From the NCBI GenBank assembly GCA_947258715.1, contig CAMYJH010000006.1:1-64000 (forward strand): DNA of 64,000 nt. The letters are read 5' to 3'. This DNA comes from an uncultured Gammaproteobacteria bacterium (GTDB taxonomy: Bacteria; Pseudomonadota; Gammaproteobacteria; HK1). The notes beneath the pieces are model-generated. The model ran no database searches. It was not told the origin of the DNA and was given only the letters and a program-made list of their open reading frames with translations. Every line of letters begins with the position of its first letter. Position 1 is the first letter of the stretch. Below, in pieces: positions 36,275-45,496 of this stretch. The position numbers and the translations under genes were made by a program.

Positions 36275-36863
36275 CCTTTCACCGCTGCGTTAATACGCTC
36301 AATTCGATCGACAAGGGACCCATCAAGGTAGAGGGCCAGGACGTGAACGATCCCAAGCTCGACAAACTCGAACTCAGAAAGAAACCGGCATGGTCTATCG
36401 GAAATACAACCTCTTCCGTCATAAGACTGCGGTCCAGAACCTGATGATGTCGCCCGTACACGTTTTGAAGCATGACAAAGCGGCAGTTGAAGAGCGTGAG
36501 TGAGTGCTGATCAAAAAGGTTCGCCTTCAGGGCAAGAAGAACAACTGTCCCGGCGAGCTTTCCGGAGGACAGCAGCAGCGCGTCGCTATCGCGAGATCGC
36601 TCGCCATGAGCCCCGACGTCATGTTCTTCGACGAAGTCACCGTGGCGCTGGATCCTGAAACGGTGAAGGAGGTTCTGGTCACAATCCGCGATCTGGCCGA
36701 AGACGGGATGACCTGCATGCTGGTGACCCACGAAATGGGCTTCGCCCGCGAACTCGCCAACCACATCTACTTCACCGACCGCGGCGTCATCGTCGCGCAC
36801 GGTCCGCCCAAGACCTTCTTTTAGCAAGCCAAAGACCCACGCACGCGGGAGTTTTTGAGCTAA
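36275..36863 (+). pseudogene. Polar amino acid ABC transporter ATPase (GlnQ-like) pseudogene
   Basis: Pieces of a GlnQ/HisP-type ATPase lie in order across frames. IDKGPIKVEGQDVNDPKLDKL and MVYRKYNLFRHKTAVQNLM (before 36500) are followed by PGELSGGQQQRVAIARSL (ABC signature), the Walker B region MFFDEVTVALDPE (normally DEPTSALD), and LVTHEMGFARE. After TAG 36822 the same frame runs on as QAKDPRTREFLS, so that TAG is a nonsense mutation. The Walker A region is missing at the 5' end. Permease and binding-protein genes are absent, so it is a dead remnant. Confidence 0.88.
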
Positions 36864-37066
36864 ATCCCGTGACTCGCCGATCACCCCCTGCGGCAACTCT
36901 GCTGGACGCGGGCAGCCTCATCAACTATTAGAAATAGAAGGGTTTTTTGATCGATCACGGGGCCGCGCATGTTCCCGAGCGCAAGGCAGGGGCCGTATAT
37001 CGCCCGTTTAGGGCGGTGGCGGCGTCCCACGTCCATTAAGCCCGGGCGATCGATTTCGAGCAGCTC

Positions 37067-39004
37067 ATGAAACCGTCCAGGCGTTCCACCGACAGGCCGA
37101 TCCACGTCCATTTTCAGGACGCCGCCGACCATCGGATGCTCAAGGGCAAGTTTCCACAGCGCCTGCGCTGCGGGTTTGCCGAGGACTGCGAGATGCGCCT
37201 CCCGGAGGGTGCAGGCCCCGATGTCCTGTTTGAGCTCAGCCGCGACGGGAGAACGCTTCGCTTTACCACCAAACTTCCGCCGGACGAACTCAACAATTTC
37301 GTCACCGTAGCCGTCGATGGAAAAACCCTCGAAGAGCCCGACCGGCATCTAAGGCCAGGCAGCCGGCTGGACGTGATCGACAAGTCCGGCCGCCGGCTTT
37401 ACAGCCTGGTGGCCGACGTACTCACGCCCTGGTACGTACGGCGGCAGTTCCTCGCCGTAGCCATGTTGCTGCTGACGCTCATAGGTTCCGGATACGCCGG
37501 CTACGTTTACACCGTGCTGAAACACGCGCGGAAACAGCTGGTAAGCGCCGAACAGCGACTCGCTCAGGCTGAAGCAGACATGCAGCGCACCCGAAGCCGG
37601 GTCATGGACACGCTACGCCGTCTGGAGTCCACGGAGACTCAGCTTTCGGGCGCGATTGCCGAACTGCAACTGTTGCAGGAGGCGTCCAACCGGGACATCC
37701 GGGTGGAGTTCGACCGCAGATTGAACCAAATCAGCTCCCGCGCGCGTGAAAATCTCGCGCGGTTGAGCGAAGAAGATACAAGAGCGCGAGAAGAACTCGA
37801 GCGTGAGACCCAGCAGCGGATCGCCTCTCTGCGCCAAGATTTTTCCTCCAAGATGGTCGAAACCTACCAGAATTTCAAGAATTTAGAGGGACGCTTGTTT
37901 GAGTCCGTCAAGTCTCAGATCAAGTCACAGGAGCCCGAAGGAGAACTGTACAAACGTATTCTGCAAACTGCGAGCGAGTCCGTCGTTTTTATTCACACGC
38001 AGTACAAGGTCGAGATCACTCGGTCAAACGAGATATCCGAATACAACTCCTTTGGCACCGGGTTCGTGATCGCCGAGGATGGGCTCGGGCTTACGGCACA
38101 GCACGTATTGTTTCCATGGCGCTACGAACGCGAGTTCCTTATGCTCAAGGAACTCGGCCTGGTCAAATACGTACCCGACAGCGTCCGCTGGAGCGTCTGG
38201 AGAACAGGATCCACGGTGATGGACGAGAGCAAGGACGAAAAGGAGATCTCCTCGGAAACCGGATACCGCAGCGATCAGGATGAAAACGGCCTCCGGTTCC
38301 TGTACTCGCCCCAGATCAGTATATCCGAAGAGCTGGCATCGACACCCGCCGGCATGGTCATGGTGCCGGTGCCGGTGCCCGACGGCAGCGACGTCGCGGT
38401 GTTTCAGATCATGGACTTCGACACCAAATTCAAGCGACTGGAACTGACCAAGACCAAGACCGAGCCGCTGGACGACGTGCTTGCGGTGGGGTATCCATTT
38501 TCCCGCCTGCGCGAAGGCGTCGCCATACCACAGGCCGTTCGCGGATTCGTGCGCGTGGTTGGACCCGAAGTGATGGAGCTGGATACACCCCTGCACCCGG
38601 GCTTGAGCGGCGGACCTATCGTCAATCGCAAGGGGGATGTGGTGGGTATGGCCATGGCTGTTTTTCAGTCCGACGTCTACGGGCTTGCGGTGCACACCCG
38701 CGGGCTGGAAAAAGCGCTCAAGCAGGCGACGCTAAAAGTCCGGGAGGAAGAGCAAAGGCTGGCTGCCCTGGGCTGCGATCCCGGCAAGATAGACGGCTAC
38801 ATCGACCGCAAGGCTCAAGCCGCTTTCATCTGCGAACGGGAGAAAAAGCTCCCGAGCGCAAAAACACCGCCGAAAGCGCCGCCCCAGCCTGAGTCCGCAT
38901 CATCGGAGAACACGCGCCCGCAAATGGCCCCGTCAGACCTGCCGCCGCCGGACCCGGGCACAACCGAAACGACGGCGACAAGGCTCCCCGCGGACAGAAT
39001 CTGA
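37067..39004 (+). CDS. Membrane-anchored trypsin-like serine protease with N-terminal FHA-like and coiled-coil domains
   Basis: The 645-residue protein has an N-terminal beta domain (about 1-110) that looks FHA-like (LRCGFAEDCEMRLPE, LRPGSRLDVID). A membrane helix (about 125-150) follows, then a long coiled coil (150-275). The trypsin-like domain has the triad H346 (GLTAQHV), D442 (GSDVAVFQ) and S514 (HPGLSGGPIV), and ends in a proline-rich tail. FHA domains bind phosphothreonine, so a Ser/Thr kinase 1.4 kb away is a natural partner; this is inference, and the canonical FHA residues are not clear. The protease is presumably on the far side of the inner membrane. Confidence 0.8.
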   Translation: MKPSRRSTDRPIHVHFQDAADHRMLKGKFPQRLRCGFAEDCEMRLPEGAGPDVLFELSRDGRTLRFTTKLPPDELNNFVTVAVDGKTLEEPDRHLRPGSRLDVIDKSGRRLYSLVADVLTPWYVRRQFLAVAMLLLTLIGSGYAGYVYTVLKHARKQLVSAEQRLAQAEADMQRTRSRVMDTLRRLESTETQLSGAIAELQLLQEASNRDIRVEFDRRLNQISSRARENLARLSEEDTRAREELERETQQRIASLRQDFSSKMVETYQNFKNLEGRLFESVKSQIKSQEPEGELYKRILQTASESVVFIHTQYKVEITRSNEISEYNSFGTGFVIAEDGLGLTAQHVLFPWRYEREFLMLKELGLVKYVPDSVRWSVWRTGSTVMDESKDEKEISSETGYRSDQDENGLRFLYSPQISISEELASTPAGMVMVPVPVPDGSDVAVFQIMDFDTKFKRLELTKTKTEPLDDVLAVGYPFSRLREGVAIPQAVRGFVRVVGPEVMELDTPLHPGLSGGPIVNRKGDVVGMAMAVFQSDVYGLAVHTRGLEKALKQATLKVREEEQRLAALGCDPGKIDGYIDRKAQAAFICEREKKLPSAKTPPKAPPQPESASSENTRPQMAPSDLPPPDPGTTETTATRLPADRI

Positions 39005-39052
39005 CTCCGCGCCGGCCTTAGGTCGGATACGCGCATCCTGGGATCCGCGAGC

Positions 39053-39434
39053 TTAATCCTTTCGCTTCAACAGCGAGTCCAGGCCTTCGAAGGGACTGTA
39101 GCTCATTGCCTGCGCTCGCCCGGAGTCATACGCTCTTACGCCCTCGTCGGGCGCCGACAGATGGTCGTGCTCCTGATCGTGACAGTAAAGGCACAAAAGC
39201 TCCCACTTGCTGCCGTCCGAGGGGTTGTTGCCGTGGTCGTGCTCTTTGTGGTGGACGGTGACCTCGCGCAGGTTGTCTCGAGTGGCTTCGCGCCCGCAAC
39301 GTGCGCAGATCCAGGGGAAAAGCCTCAGCGCCTGCTCTCGAAAGCCGCGTACTCGGACCTCATGGTCCTGTCGCGCGGCTTTTACGGCACGCCCCAGCGG
39401 CCTCCGTGTCCATGGGCTTCTTGCGTGCCGCCAT
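39053..39434 (-). pseudogene. HNH nuclease, YajD-like, frameshifted (easily missed)
   Basis: On the minus strand from ATG 39434 one frame gives MAARKKPMDTEAAG. A shift of one base in a GGGG run near 39395 then gives RAVKAARQDHEVR and onward to LFPWICARCGREATRDNL, VTVHHKEHDHGNNPSDG, WELLCLYCHDQEH and the tail EGLDSLLKRKD. The two CxxC pairs and HH...N...H/H residues are those of HNH endonucleases of the YajD group. Removing one G restores a full-length protein of about 126 residues. It overlaps no other gene. The lesion lies in a homopolymer, so it could be a sequencing error. Confidence 0.8.
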
Positions 39435-39599
39435 AAGCGTACTGCGCGGGCTAATCGCTTGTTAAAAGTATTCTAATTTAACCTTCACGGCTATTGATCC
39501 AGATCGTTTTCTTCTTTTTCTGCTGGGCGGATAATGCGACTAGATCCTAAATCCAGCCGCAGGCGCCTCCTGCGCCGGCGGCATGGCCCGGGAGGTCCC

Positions 39600-40061
39600 A
39601 TGCCCATCAATACACTCACCCGTTTCCTAGATGACAACAAGGTGGAGTACGTTACCATTCGCCATTCACCTGCTTACACGGCACAGAAGATTGCCGCGGC
39701 GGCGCACATACCCGGCCGTGAGATGGCAAAGACCGTCATGGTCAACATCGATGGCAAGATGGCAATGGCGGTGCTTCGCGCCACTGACCAGGTGGATCTG
39801 GATCTTCTCCGCGGAGCGTCAAATGCCAAGTCCGTAACGCTCGCTACGGAAGACGACTTCAGAGACGCCTTCCAAGGCGTCGAACTTGGCGCCATGCCGC
39901 CCTTCGGAAACCTCTACGGCATGGAGGTGTTCGCCGACGAGGCGCTGACCAAAGATGCACAGATCGCCTTCAACGCAGGGTCGCACACCGAGCTGCTGCA
40001 GCTCGACTACGCCGATTTCGAGCGGCTTGCGAAGCCGAAGGTTGCGAACTTCTCTCGCTGA
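39600..40061 (+). CDS. YbaK/ProX-type aminoacyl-tRNA deacylase
   Basis: The 153-residue protein matches the YbaK/prolyl-tRNA editing domain: VEYVTIRHSPAYTAQKIAAAAHIPGREMAKTV, with the conserved Lys in the substrate pocket (MAKTVMV), and GAMPPFGNLYGMEVFAD. The family hydrolyses mischarged tRNAs (Cys-tRNA-Pro, Ala-tRNA-Pro). Start ATG 39600 gives the family N-terminus and follows GGGAGG. The open frame from 39534 has no homology upstream. Confidence 0.92.
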   Translation: MPINTLTRFLDDNKVEYVTIRHSPAYTAQKIAAAAHIPGREMAKTVMVNIDGKMAMAVLRATDQVDLDLLRGASNAKSVTLATEDDFRDAFQGVELGAMPPFGNLYGMEVFADEALTKDAQIAFNAGSHTELLQLDYADFERLAKPKVANFSR

Positions 40062-40279
40062 ACGCACAGCTAGGGGCCGGCCCCCTAGCCCGCGTTAGGC
40101 ACCAGCGCCCGAGGTGCGGAAGCGGAAGTTTGTAGCTGAAAGGCGCGATAGCGTGTCCGTGGGGACGTGGAACGCTTTTTTTTGGTCTCGCTTTGCCGCA
40201 GGTGCCGGCAAATCAACGTCCATAGCGGCGGGTTCGTGAATAGCGCGGACTAGCCGAATTGATGCCTGGAGTGTGACGG

Positions 40280-40371
40280 TACCAGTCGCTCTGGAAGATT
40301 TCGCCGGGGTCGTGGGGGCGCCTGAGTTACAAAAATCCAGCCATCCGGGGATAACAGATCTCCGTCTGCGT
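40280..40371 (-). pseudogene. C-terminal fragment of an FAD oxidase (degraded copy)
   Basis: Read on the minus strand it encodes TEICYPRMAGFL, an in-frame TAA, LRRPHDPGEIFQSDWYRH. This aligns with the C-terminus of the FAD oxidase at 47358-48845 (VEICYPQMAEFLQLKRRYDPDEVFQSDWYRHYR). It is a decayed piece, with a stop and several changes. The sequence beside it (40362-40440) is a repeat also found at 46170 and 47197. Confidence 0.75.
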
Positions 40372-40440
40372 GGCGGATAGGAAGAATGACCGGCGTTGCG
40401 GGTGGATTGCTTTAAGCTATCACCGCTGGGGCGCGCCTTG
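40362..40440. repeat. Intergenic repeat family, copy A
   Basis: The segment running through GAATGACCGGCGTTGCGGG to CACCGCTGGGGCGCG resembles 47197-47303 and, less well, 46170-46253. Common parts are CGGCGTT(G/A)CGGG and TTTCACCGCTGGGGCGCGG. It is a degenerate repeat of unknown origin lying beside a truncated gene copy. Confidence 0.55.
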
Positions 40441-40571
40441 CTCGTGGACACACTGGAAGACGTCAAACAAGACTATGGTCATGATTTCAGTGAGTCTCGG
40501 ACACAAATTATTGGAAATAGTTATTCATGCGTTAGAAAGGTGGTTTATCGTCACAGCTAACGGTTCACAGC

Positions 40572-41270
40572 TCATTGGACCAACGGCGAGTCCACGACGT
40601 ACTTAAAGAGCCAAAAGTGTTCCAGTTCCTGATATCGATGGCCGCTTCCCAGCCCCGAAGTGGCCTCGAGCAATTCTTTTTCCGTCGGGAAATTCTTCAA
40701 CACGCGGTAGATTTCACCAGAGTCGGTAAGACGATCCTGGTAGGTGTTGCCACGCTCATCGCTGCACGACAACGGAATTCTTTCGCACTGGGCCAGTGAA
40801 TTGTCCAGAAGTACGACGATCGCTCCTGGGTCGAGGCGACGTTGGAGCGAAATCAACCACTCGCGGCGCCGCTCGACGGGCACATGAGAAAACCAAAGCC
40901 CGGCGAATGCGCCGGTATAGGTCTGATCCAGCTCGTCAAGAGAATAGGCATCTACTAACCGGGTGCTCAGGGTGTCCGTCCCGCCACGCAATTTGATCTG
41001 AGCGAGTGCTTCGACGATAACGTCTGTGGCGAGGATTGAATTGGCCTTCCGACATATGAACTGGGTCCAATAGCCAGTTCCCGCGGCCACTTCAAGCACG
41101 TCGCGTCCAGCAAACTGATTCGCAACGTGGCGCTCGAGGTATAGAAGATTCTGTCGCCTTTCGGGATACCTATAGACGCGGTCGTAAACTGGGGCTCGTT
41201 CCCGGTAGTAACGCTTTATGACAGAGTCGGAACTAGCTGTGTCCACCTTCGGCGAGCCTCCAAAGATCAC
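40572..41270 (-). CDS. Class I SAM-dependent methyltransferase
   Basis: The 232-residue methyltransferase has motif I VLEVAAGTGYWTQ near residue 60, a motif II acidic residue in ILATDVIVEAL and a later LDPGAIVVLLDNS. It begins eight bases after the stop of the ABC ATPase gene, so it is the last gene of the binding protein-permease-ATPase operon. The methyl acceptor is unknown; being in this operon suggests it modifies the imported compound (inference). Confidence 0.85.
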   Translation of the reverse strand: MIFGGSPKVDTASSDSVIKRYYRERAPVYDRVYRYPERRQNLLYLERHVANQFAGRDVLEVAAGTGYWTQFICRKANSILATDVIVEALAQIKLRGGTDTLSTRLVDAYSLDELDQTYTGAFAGLWFSHVPVERRREWLISLQRRLDPGAIVVLLDNSLAQCERIPLSCSDERGNTYQDRLTDSGEIYRVLKNFPTEKELLEATSGLGSGHRYQELEHFWLFKYVVDSPLVQ

Positions 41271-41278
41271 CTAATGCG

Positions 41279-42364
41279 TCAGTCCTTCAACATCGTGATC
41301 TGGTCTTGTTGGAGGAAGAGACTAACCTCGTCACCAATCGCAAAAACGGGCGCACCTCGCCGGTGCTGGTCGTCGACGAGCGCTGTATCTGCACCGACAC
41401 TCACCCCATAACGGATGATGCTACCCAAGAATTCGGTGTGGGAGACGGTGCCGTCGATTCGCACCCGGTCGGAGGCAACGGGGGCATTCGCGGGCGCGAT
41501 GGCGATGTTCTGCGGTCGGAACACCAGACTCCGTGGCCCGCGCTCCTCCGTGTCTAGGGGGATAGGCGCGCAATTGCTGGAGCCGAACTGCGCACCATTG
41601 TCGGTATCTTCCACGACCCCCGTGAGAACGTTGGCGGTGCCGAGAAAGGTTGCGACAAACAAATTGGCAGGATTGTCATAGAGTTCCATGGGTGTACCGA
41701 CCTGTTGAATGATACCGTCGTTCAGCACCGCCATTCGGTCGGAGGTAGTATTGGCCTCTTCTTGATCGTGGGTCACGAAGATTGTGGTGAGCTGAAGCTT
41801 TTGCTGCAACTCACGTAGTTCCCGACGCATTTGAATGCGCAAGTTCGCATCTAGATTAGACAGTGGCTCGTCCAGCAGCAGCACACGCGGCTCGACAACG
41901 AGGGTTCTCGCCAATGCGATGCGCTGCTGCTGACCGCCGGAGAGCTGGGCCGGGCGGCGCTCAGCAAGATCGACCAGACCCACCATCTCCAGAGAAATAT
42001 CGACGCGCCTGGCAATCTCCCGCTTAGGCAGCTTGCGCTCCTCGAGACCGAAGGCGACGTTTCGGCGCACCGTCATGTGTGGCCACAGTGCGTAGCTTTG
42101 AAAGACCATTCCCACGTTGCGCTTCCACGGCGGCAGGTGTGCCACTTCTTCACCGCCGATGAGGATGCGCCCGGTCGGCGTCGGTCCGAATCCGGCAATT
42201 GCCCGTAGCAGGGTCGACTTTCCGGAACCCGACGGGCCGAGAAAGGCAAAGAATTCGCCGGGCTCGATGGACAGATTGGCCCCCTTGAGTACGTGCGTAT
42301 CACCAAAGGACACGTTCAAGTTCTCGATGTCCACCCCGGCCGCCGTCGTGTCTGTGCTCGTCAT
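41279..42364 (-). CDS. ABC importer ATP-binding protein, FbpC/PotA-like
   Basis: The 361-residue ATPase has Walker A GPSGSGKST near residue 42, the signature LSGGQQQRIALARTL, Walker B VLLLDEPLSNLD and the H-loop VTHDQEEA, with a C-terminal TOBE domain (ANVLTGVVED, VFRPQNIAIAP). It resembles the Fe3+, putrescine and 2-aminoethylphosphonate/phosphoglycerate-type importers. The ATG overlaps the permease stop (ATGA). The ligand cannot be decided from the ATPase. Confidence 0.93.
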   Translation of the reverse strand: MTSTDTTAAGVDIENLNVSFGDTHVLKGANLSIEPGEFFAFLGPSGSGKSTLLRAIAGFGPTPTGRILIGGEEVAHLPPWKRNVGMVFQSYALWPHMTVRRNVAFGLEERKLPKREIARRVDISLEMVGLVDLAERRPAQLSGGQQQRIALARTLVVEPRVLLLDEPLSNLDANLRIQMRRELRELQQKLQLTTIFVTHDQEEANTTSDRMAVLNDGIIQQVGTPMELYDNPANLFVATFLGTANVLTGVVEDTDNGAQFGSSNCAPIPLDTEERGPRSLVFRPQNIAIAPANAPVASDRVRIDGTVSHTEFLGSIIRYGVSVGADTALVDDQHRRGAPVFAIGDEVSLFLQQDQITMLKD

Positions 42365-44082
42365 GCGAAAGCGCCTTCGGCGACGATGGCGGTGGACTCA
42401 CGGGTCACCCGACCACGCTCAATAATACGGTGGGAGATGTAAGTGCCCAGACCTACGAACACGACGCCGATGACGCCAAGAGCGGCTCCGGGTCCGCGTC
42501 CGGCGGCCGATTGCATGAACTCGTATATGCCGTAGGCCAGGGGCGCGTCGGAATCCACGGCCACCAGCATGAGGGTGGCGGAAAGTTCCACCGAGGCGGT
42601 GGCGAAGCTGGTGACGAAGCCCGCGAGGATACCGCCGGACATCAGAGGCACGACAATGCGCCACACGGAGCGACCCTTAGTCGCCCCGAGGTTTTCCGCC
42701 GCTTCTTCCAGCGTAACACTCACCTGCTGCAAAGCGGCGACACAGGCCCGCAGTGCGTAGGGCAGCCGTCGTATGGTAAGCGCCACGACGATGATGACCC
42801 ACCATGAAGCAAGCGGCTGGTCGACGATCGGTACATTGAAACCGTGATAGGTCCGCAAATATCCAATACCTATTACAACACCGGGAACGGCAAGCGCAGC
42901 CGTGGCGCCATAATCGAGCCATTTTCGGCCCGGCAGCCCCGTACGCCAGACGACGTAGGCGATGCCGGTTCCGATGATGACGTCGAACAGCGCCGCGAGG
43001 CCGGCGTACAGCAGCGTGTTCGTGATGTATCCCGAGGCTTCACTGAACACGGTGACGTAGTGACCGATGGTGTAGCCATCGGGCAACACGCTGAACGACC
43101 AGATGGTGCCAAAGGACAGAAGCAGAAGACCAAGATGAGGCGACAGCACCAGCAGCAGTATCAAGATAACGACGGCGTAGCATCCGTTCTTTTCCCAGTT
43201 GCGGAGGTCACGGCGCACAAGACCGCCGCCGCCCTTCTGCACGGTGGCATAGTCCTTGCCACGCAGCGCCAGCAGTGAGACCCACAGCGAAAGTAGCGAG
43301 AATGCGACCAAGATCACCGAGATCACGTAGCCCATGGGATCGGAAATACCGATGGAGGTGATGCGCAGGTATGCCTGCGGTGCCAGCATATTATTGATAT
43401 TGAGCAGCAGCGGCGTACCGAGATCATCAAATACTTTTATGAATACGAGCGCCGCGCCGGCCACGTAACCCGGCATGGCAAGCGGAAACACGATGCGTCG
43501 GAAAAGCCGGGTACCGCTAGCGCCCAGATTTTGGGCCGATTCCTCCATGGCGCGGTCGATGTTATTGAGCGCCGCCGACAGGTTAATGAGGATAAACGGG
43601 AAGTAGTGGATGCTTTCGACAAAAATGACCCCGTTCAGACCCTCCATGAAAGGAATGGTGAAGCCGAACCATTCATCGAGGAGCAAATTCACCGAGCCGT
43701 TGGTGCCGAACAACAATGCCATTGCCACGGCACCAACGAACGGCGGCATGATCAGTGGGATAATTCCCAGCGTCTGGATCAACAGGGCGCCGCCAAAGTT
43801 GAAACGAGTCGTAAAGTAGGCCAGCGGTAATGCGAAGAACGAGGAGAGCACTACCGACATCGCGGCCACGTAGAAGGAATTGATGAACGACTCCTGGAAC
43901 AACGAGGTCCTGAAGAAGTCGACGAAGTTGATCAGGGTCAGCGCGCCGGTATTGGGATCCTGGAAGGCCACAACAACGACCTGCACCATCGGTACCGCCA
44001 GGAAGAAGATCAGAAACAACGCAATCAATCCGCCTGCGACCGCGGGTCCCCGTTGTCCTGGTGTAAGTACAGACGCCATCAT
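42361..44082 (-). CDS. ABC importer permease with two fused half-units (FbpB-like)
   Basis: This 573-residue protein has two copies of the binding-protein-dependent permease unit, each with about six helices. The EAA loops are visible as MEESAQNLGASGTRLFRRIVFPLAMPG and LEEAAENLGATKGRSVWRIVVPLMSGG. A fused two-unit permease is typical of the Fe3+/aminoethylphosphonate/phosphoglycerate-type importers. ATG 44082 (or 44079) follows GAGGGG; a TTG at 44109 is less likely. It lies between the binding protein and the ATPase. Confidence 0.93.
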   Translation of the reverse strand: MMASVLTPGQRGPAVAGGLIALFLIFFLAVPMVQVVVVAFQDPNTGALTLINFVDFFRTSLFQESFINSFYVAAMSVVLSSFFALPLAYFTTRFNFGGALLIQTLGIIPLIMPPFVGAVAMALLFGTNGSVNLLLDEWFGFTIPFMEGLNGVIFVESIHYFPFILINLSAALNNIDRAMEESAQNLGASGTRLFRRIVFPLAMPGYVAGAALVFIKVFDDLGTPLLLNINNMLAPQAYLRITSIGISDPMGYVISVILVAFSLLSLWVSLLALRGKDYATVQKGGGGLVRRDLRNWEKNGCYAVVILILLLVLSPHLGLLLLSFGTIWSFSVLPDGYTIGHYVTVFSEASGYITNTLLYAGLAALFDVIIGTGIAYVVWRTGLPGRKWLDYGATAALAVPGVVIGIGYLRTYHGFNVPIVDQPLASWWVIIVVALTIRRLPYALRACVAALQQVSVTLEEAAENLGATKGRSVWRIVVPLMSGGILAGFVTSFATASVELSATLMLVAVDSDAPLAYGIYEFMQSAAGRGPGAALGVIGVVFVGLGTYISHRIIERGRVTRESTAIVAEGAFA

Positions 44083-44161
44083 CCCCTCGCGGCGCGTCTC
44101 GAGCTGCAAGCAAGGGGCCCGGCCTGCATCGCAGCCGGGCCCACATTGAATTGCTAAGCCG

Positions 44162-45496
44162 TCAGAGTATGGACTTCGCTTGTTCCGCCAGCGATTTGGC
44201 CCTGGCGTAATTATCTTTCACCATGGTGTCCCACTCCTGCTCGATCTCCGCCTGGCGGCCTTCGACCTTTGTGGCTGCCTTCTTGCGCTTCTTCTTGAAG
44301 ATCGCGTTGAACTCCTTCTTACTCGCAGTTGCCGCATCTACCGGAACCTGGTTGATCAGCGCTTTCGCCTGGGCGATTAGATCAGCTGCCTTGTCGTTGG
44401 GCTTGCCCGCCATGGCGGCCTCAGCGTCATGGATGGCCTTGGTGGCGTCACGCAGATCGTCGAGACGATATGTGATCATCACGTCGAACAAGGAGTTGAC
44501 GACGTTGTAGCGCCCCTTGGAAAGGGCGAGATCAAACTTGACCGCCGATCCGATAGAGCTGTCCTTGAACGGATTTGGAAAGTCGGCGGGAGCCTTGGCG
44601 TAGGTCGCCGGGTTAACCGGCAGGCGGCGGATCTTCGGGTCCAGTAACAGTTCCTGGCCTTCCGGAGAGAGCAGAAATTCGATGAACGCGCCAGCCGCCT
44701 CGGGATTGGGCCCGTTCTTCACCAGCGCAATGTTGGCCGGAACGAGGGTCGTTACGGTGGGATAACGATATTCAACCGGGAATCCGGAAGCCTGCGAGGA
44801 AAGTCCGAAAAAGTCGATGACGATCCCGACTCCGAACTGACCACTATTAACGCCGTCAGGGACACCGAAGCTGCGTTCGGTCACGGTCTTGAAGTTTCCA
44901 GCGATGGCCTTCCATTCCGCCCAGCCTTTTTCCCAACCCTCGCCCTGCAGCAAGGTCTCGACCGTAAGGTGCGTGGTGCCCGAGCGCGAAGGCGCGCTCA
45001 TGCCCACATGGCCGTGGTACACAGGATTTTTGAGGTCTGACCACTCGGCCGGCGCGGGCAGCTTTTTAGCTTTAAGGTACCGCGTATTCCACATAATACC
45101 GTAGCCCGAGGCCGCGAAGCCCTTGTAGTAGCCATCCGGATCGTTAATCGGAAAGGCGCCCACTTTTTCTGGAATGCCCTTGACCTTGACCTGGTACTTG
45201 ATCAGAAGGTCATCGCCCTTTAGGACCTCGAAGGCATCTGGAGCCGAGGCCCAGAACATATCCGCGGTGTTGTTGCCCGCCGTTTCCTGGAGATACTTTA
45301 TGCCGGCGGTGGTTTTCTTCTTGAGCATTTCGACTTTGACGTTCGGATACTTCTTCTCGAACGCGGCCTTGAAAGTGCCCGTTGTGTCTTTTGGATACGA
45401 GGTGACGATTGTGAGGGTTCCTTTCGCCGCCTGAGCCTGGAATGGCGCCAGTGCGAGACTCATGGCCACTAGCGTGGCGAAGAGAATATTCTTCAT
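44162..45496 (-). CDS. ABC importer periplasmic substrate-binding protein with long C-terminal helical extension
   Basis: The 444-residue protein has a signal peptide (MKNILFATLVAMSLALAPFQAQA) and a type 2 periplasmic fold: LTIVTSYPKDTTGTFKAAFEKKYP, ADMFWASAPDAFEVLKGDDLL, GYGIMWNTRYLK and NPEAAGAFIEFLLSPEGQELL. The core is like FutA/FbpA-type proteins. The last hundred residues form a Lys/Ala-rich helical region (KKEFNAIFKKKRKKAATK...) that is longer than usual. Start ATG follows AGGAGG. The permease starts about 80 bp downstream. Confidence 0.9.
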   Translation of the reverse strand: MKNILFATLVAMSLALAPFQAQAAKGTLTIVTSYPKDTTGTFKAAFEKKYPNVKVEMLKKKTTAGIKYLQETAGNNTADMFWASAPDAFEVLKGDDLLIKYQVKVKGIPEKVGAFPINDPDGYYKGFAASGYGIMWNTRYLKAKKLPAPAEWSDLKNPVYHGHVGMSAPSRSGTTHLTVETLLQGEGWEKGWAEWKAIAGNFKTVTERSFGVPDGVNSGQFGVGIVIDFFGLSSQASGFPVEYRYPTVTTLVPANIALVKNGPNPEAAGAFIEFLLSPEGQELLLDPKIRRLPVNPATYAKAPADFPNPFKDSSIGSAVKFDLALSKGRYNVVNSLFDVMITYRLDDLRDATKAIHDAEAAMAGKPNDKAADLIAQAKALINQVPVDAATASKKEFNAIFKKKRKKAATKVEGRQAEIEQEWDTMVKDNYARAKSLAEQAKSIL

